DNA of 23,050 bases. Source: JAFLCM01 sp046154665. GTDB taxonomy: Bacteria > Planctomycetota > Phycisphaerae > Phycisphaerales > UBA1924. The number at the start of each line of letters is the position of its first letter. Position 1 is the stretch's first letter. This document shows, in pieces, positions 22,444 to 23,050 of the stretch. The DNA is taken from assembly GCA_046154665.1 (NCBI GenBank), contig JBJXFG010000045.1:1-23050 (forward strand). The letters run 5' to 3'. Position numbers and translations under genes: made by a program. The notes under the pieces are model-generated. The model saw nothing but the letters and a program-made list of their open reading frames with translations, searched no databases and had not been told where the DNA came from.

Positions 22444-22517
22444 GTACCTTTGATGGCTTAATAGACGGTGGCGAGGACCTCGCCGCCGATCTTCTGATCG
22501 CGGCACTTGCGGTCGCT
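22431..22517. repeat. 87-bp direct repeat, left copy (3' end of rpsH)
   Basis: Identical to 22964-23050 at every base. It covers the last 19 codons and stop of rpsH and 27 bases beyond. Just left of both copies the similarity fades after GTCGG. Confidence 0.9.
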
Positions 22518-22856
22518 CATCACGCCGCGGCTGGTCGAGACGATCGAGATGCCCAGGCCCTCGAGGGGGCGGCCCAGCTCGGAGTAGCGCCGATAGACGC
22601 GGCGCCCGGGGCGGCTCTCGCGGCGGATGAAGTGCAGGATTTCCTCGCCGCGCGGCCCGTACTTCAGGCGCACCCGGATCTTGCCCTGGGGCGGGGCATC
22701 GAGGACGTCGAAGCCGTCGATATAGCCCTCGTCCTGGAGGATCTTCGCGATGCCCTGACAGACCTTGCTGTTGAGGCACTGGACCTGCTTCTCACGGTTG
22801 GCCGCGGCGTTGCGGATCCGGGTGAGCATGTCGGCGATGGTGTCGTTGACTGCCAT
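22458..22856 (-). CDS. rpsH: Ribosomal protein S8 (uS8)
   Basis: 132 residues from ATG 22854-22856, typical for S8, which binds 16S rRNA helix 21 and helps regulate the spc operon in E. coli. Signatures: NDTIADMLTRIRNAAANR (4-21), KILQDEGYIDGF (38-49) and the C-terminal GLGISIVSTSRGVMSDRKCRD (100-120), followed by GGEVLATVY. The usual terminal Ala/Gly-rich form of this motif is kept. The longer frame to 23039 is a read-through of the upstream gap. No Shine-Dalgarno motif is visible. The gene expected upstream in this operon, rpsN, is not in the window; another rpsH 3' end is. Confidence 0.95.
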   Translation of the reverse strand: MAVNDTIADMLTRIRNAAANREKQVQCLNSKVCQGIAKILQDEGYIDGFDVLDAPPQGKIRVRLKYGPRGEEILHFIRRESRPGRRVYRRYSELGRPLEGLGISIVSTSRGVMSDRKCRDQKIGGEVLATVY

Positions 22857-22963
22857 GGGTGTTCTCGTCGGGGCTGCCCGCGGGTGCTTTTCACCGGCGG
22901 GGTTCTGAATCAGGTTGAGCGGATCGGGCGGGGACGGAAAATCAGTGCGTTGGAAGAGTCGGA

Positions 22964-23050
22964 TCGGAGAGCCGACGTACCTTTGATGGCTTAATAGACG
23001 GTGGCGAGGACCTCGCCGCCGATCTTCTGATCGCGGCACTTGCGGTCGCT
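22964..23050. repeat. 87-bp direct repeat, right copy, cut by window edge
   Basis: Exact copy of 22431-22517, offset 533 bases. It reaches the last base of the window, so its true length is unknown. Confidence 0.9.
22991..23050 (-). CDS. rpsH: Partial second rpsH copy (C-terminal 19 residues)
   Basis: Reads SDRKCRDQKIGGEVLATVY and stop, identical in DNA to the end of the complete rpsH gene. It runs off the window edge. It could be a second full S8 gene, a fragment, or an assembly join at a contig end. In a normal spc operon this place would hold the end of rpsN. Confidence 0.6.
   Translation of the reverse strand, partial: SDRKCRDQKIGGEVLATVY

Noticed and set aside
22857..23039. N-terminal extension of rpsH and of rplF into upstream gaps
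   Set aside because: These frames translate intergenic hairpin and duplicated DNA in wrong frames, and both proteins already have standard length from the chosen ATG.

Overview
The window is about 23 kb of GC-rich bacterial chromosome. Three things suggest a planctomycete, most likely of the Phycisphaerae: lipoproteins with Planctomycetota-like families (SYLF, DUF2959, fasciclin, zinc-ribbon membrane proteins), many short palindromic intergenic repeats, and a spc ribosomal operon without rpmD. This placement is inferred from gene style and has not been tested by phylogeny.

Layout. 1-260: a double-hairpin repeat element. 261-1226 (-): a Pro/Ala-rich lipoprotein. 1402-2610 (+): an M42-like zinc aminopeptidase. 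2621-4579 (-): coaD, then a metallo-beta-lactamase-fold protein that has lost its metal ligands, then a DUF4258 gene coupled to an unknown 77-residue gene. 4580-5168: no certain gene, but a strong plus-strand terminator, a long inverted repeat and a minus-strand terminator. 5169-7703 (-): exported two-domain fasciclin protein and exported MsrA. 7803-9593: three lipoproteins (DUF2959, unknown, SYLF). 9594-9955: a long perfect inverted repeat. 9956-11649 (-): psd and pssA, coupled, which together make phosphatidylethanolamine. 11789-13147 (+): a CNNM/CorC-type membrane protein. 13148-13426: a second copy of the double-hairpin element. 13427-14299 (-): accD. 14632-14982 (+): an RNHCP zinc protein. 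14970-16475 (-): a membrane protein with a zinc ribbon, a small antitoxin-like gene and a PIN-domain gene broken by an amber codon. 16521-17882 (-): a GH63-like glycosidase. 18050-23050 (-): the distal spc operon, transcribed as rpsH, rplF, rplR, rpsE, rplO, secY.

The most unusual points are as follows. The 3' end of rpsH and its downstream hairpin are repeated exactly at the right edge of the window, so rpsH is duplicated at least in part, or the assembly is wrong there. Ribosomal protein S5 carries a C-terminal RGG tail, and L15 has a long charged/Ala-rich tail. Tandem heptamers sit just upstream of several ribosomal start codons. Four copies of a two-hairpin module, with paired-base changes, form two inverted-repeat elements. 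The MBL protein has substitutions at every metal-binding histidine. The PIN toxin gene has one in-frame stop exactly at a conserved tyrosine.

Good Shine-Dalgarno sites occur mainly before exported proteins and are missing before most ribosomal and metabolic genes. No tRNA, rRNA, CRISPR array, transposase or phage gene was seen.
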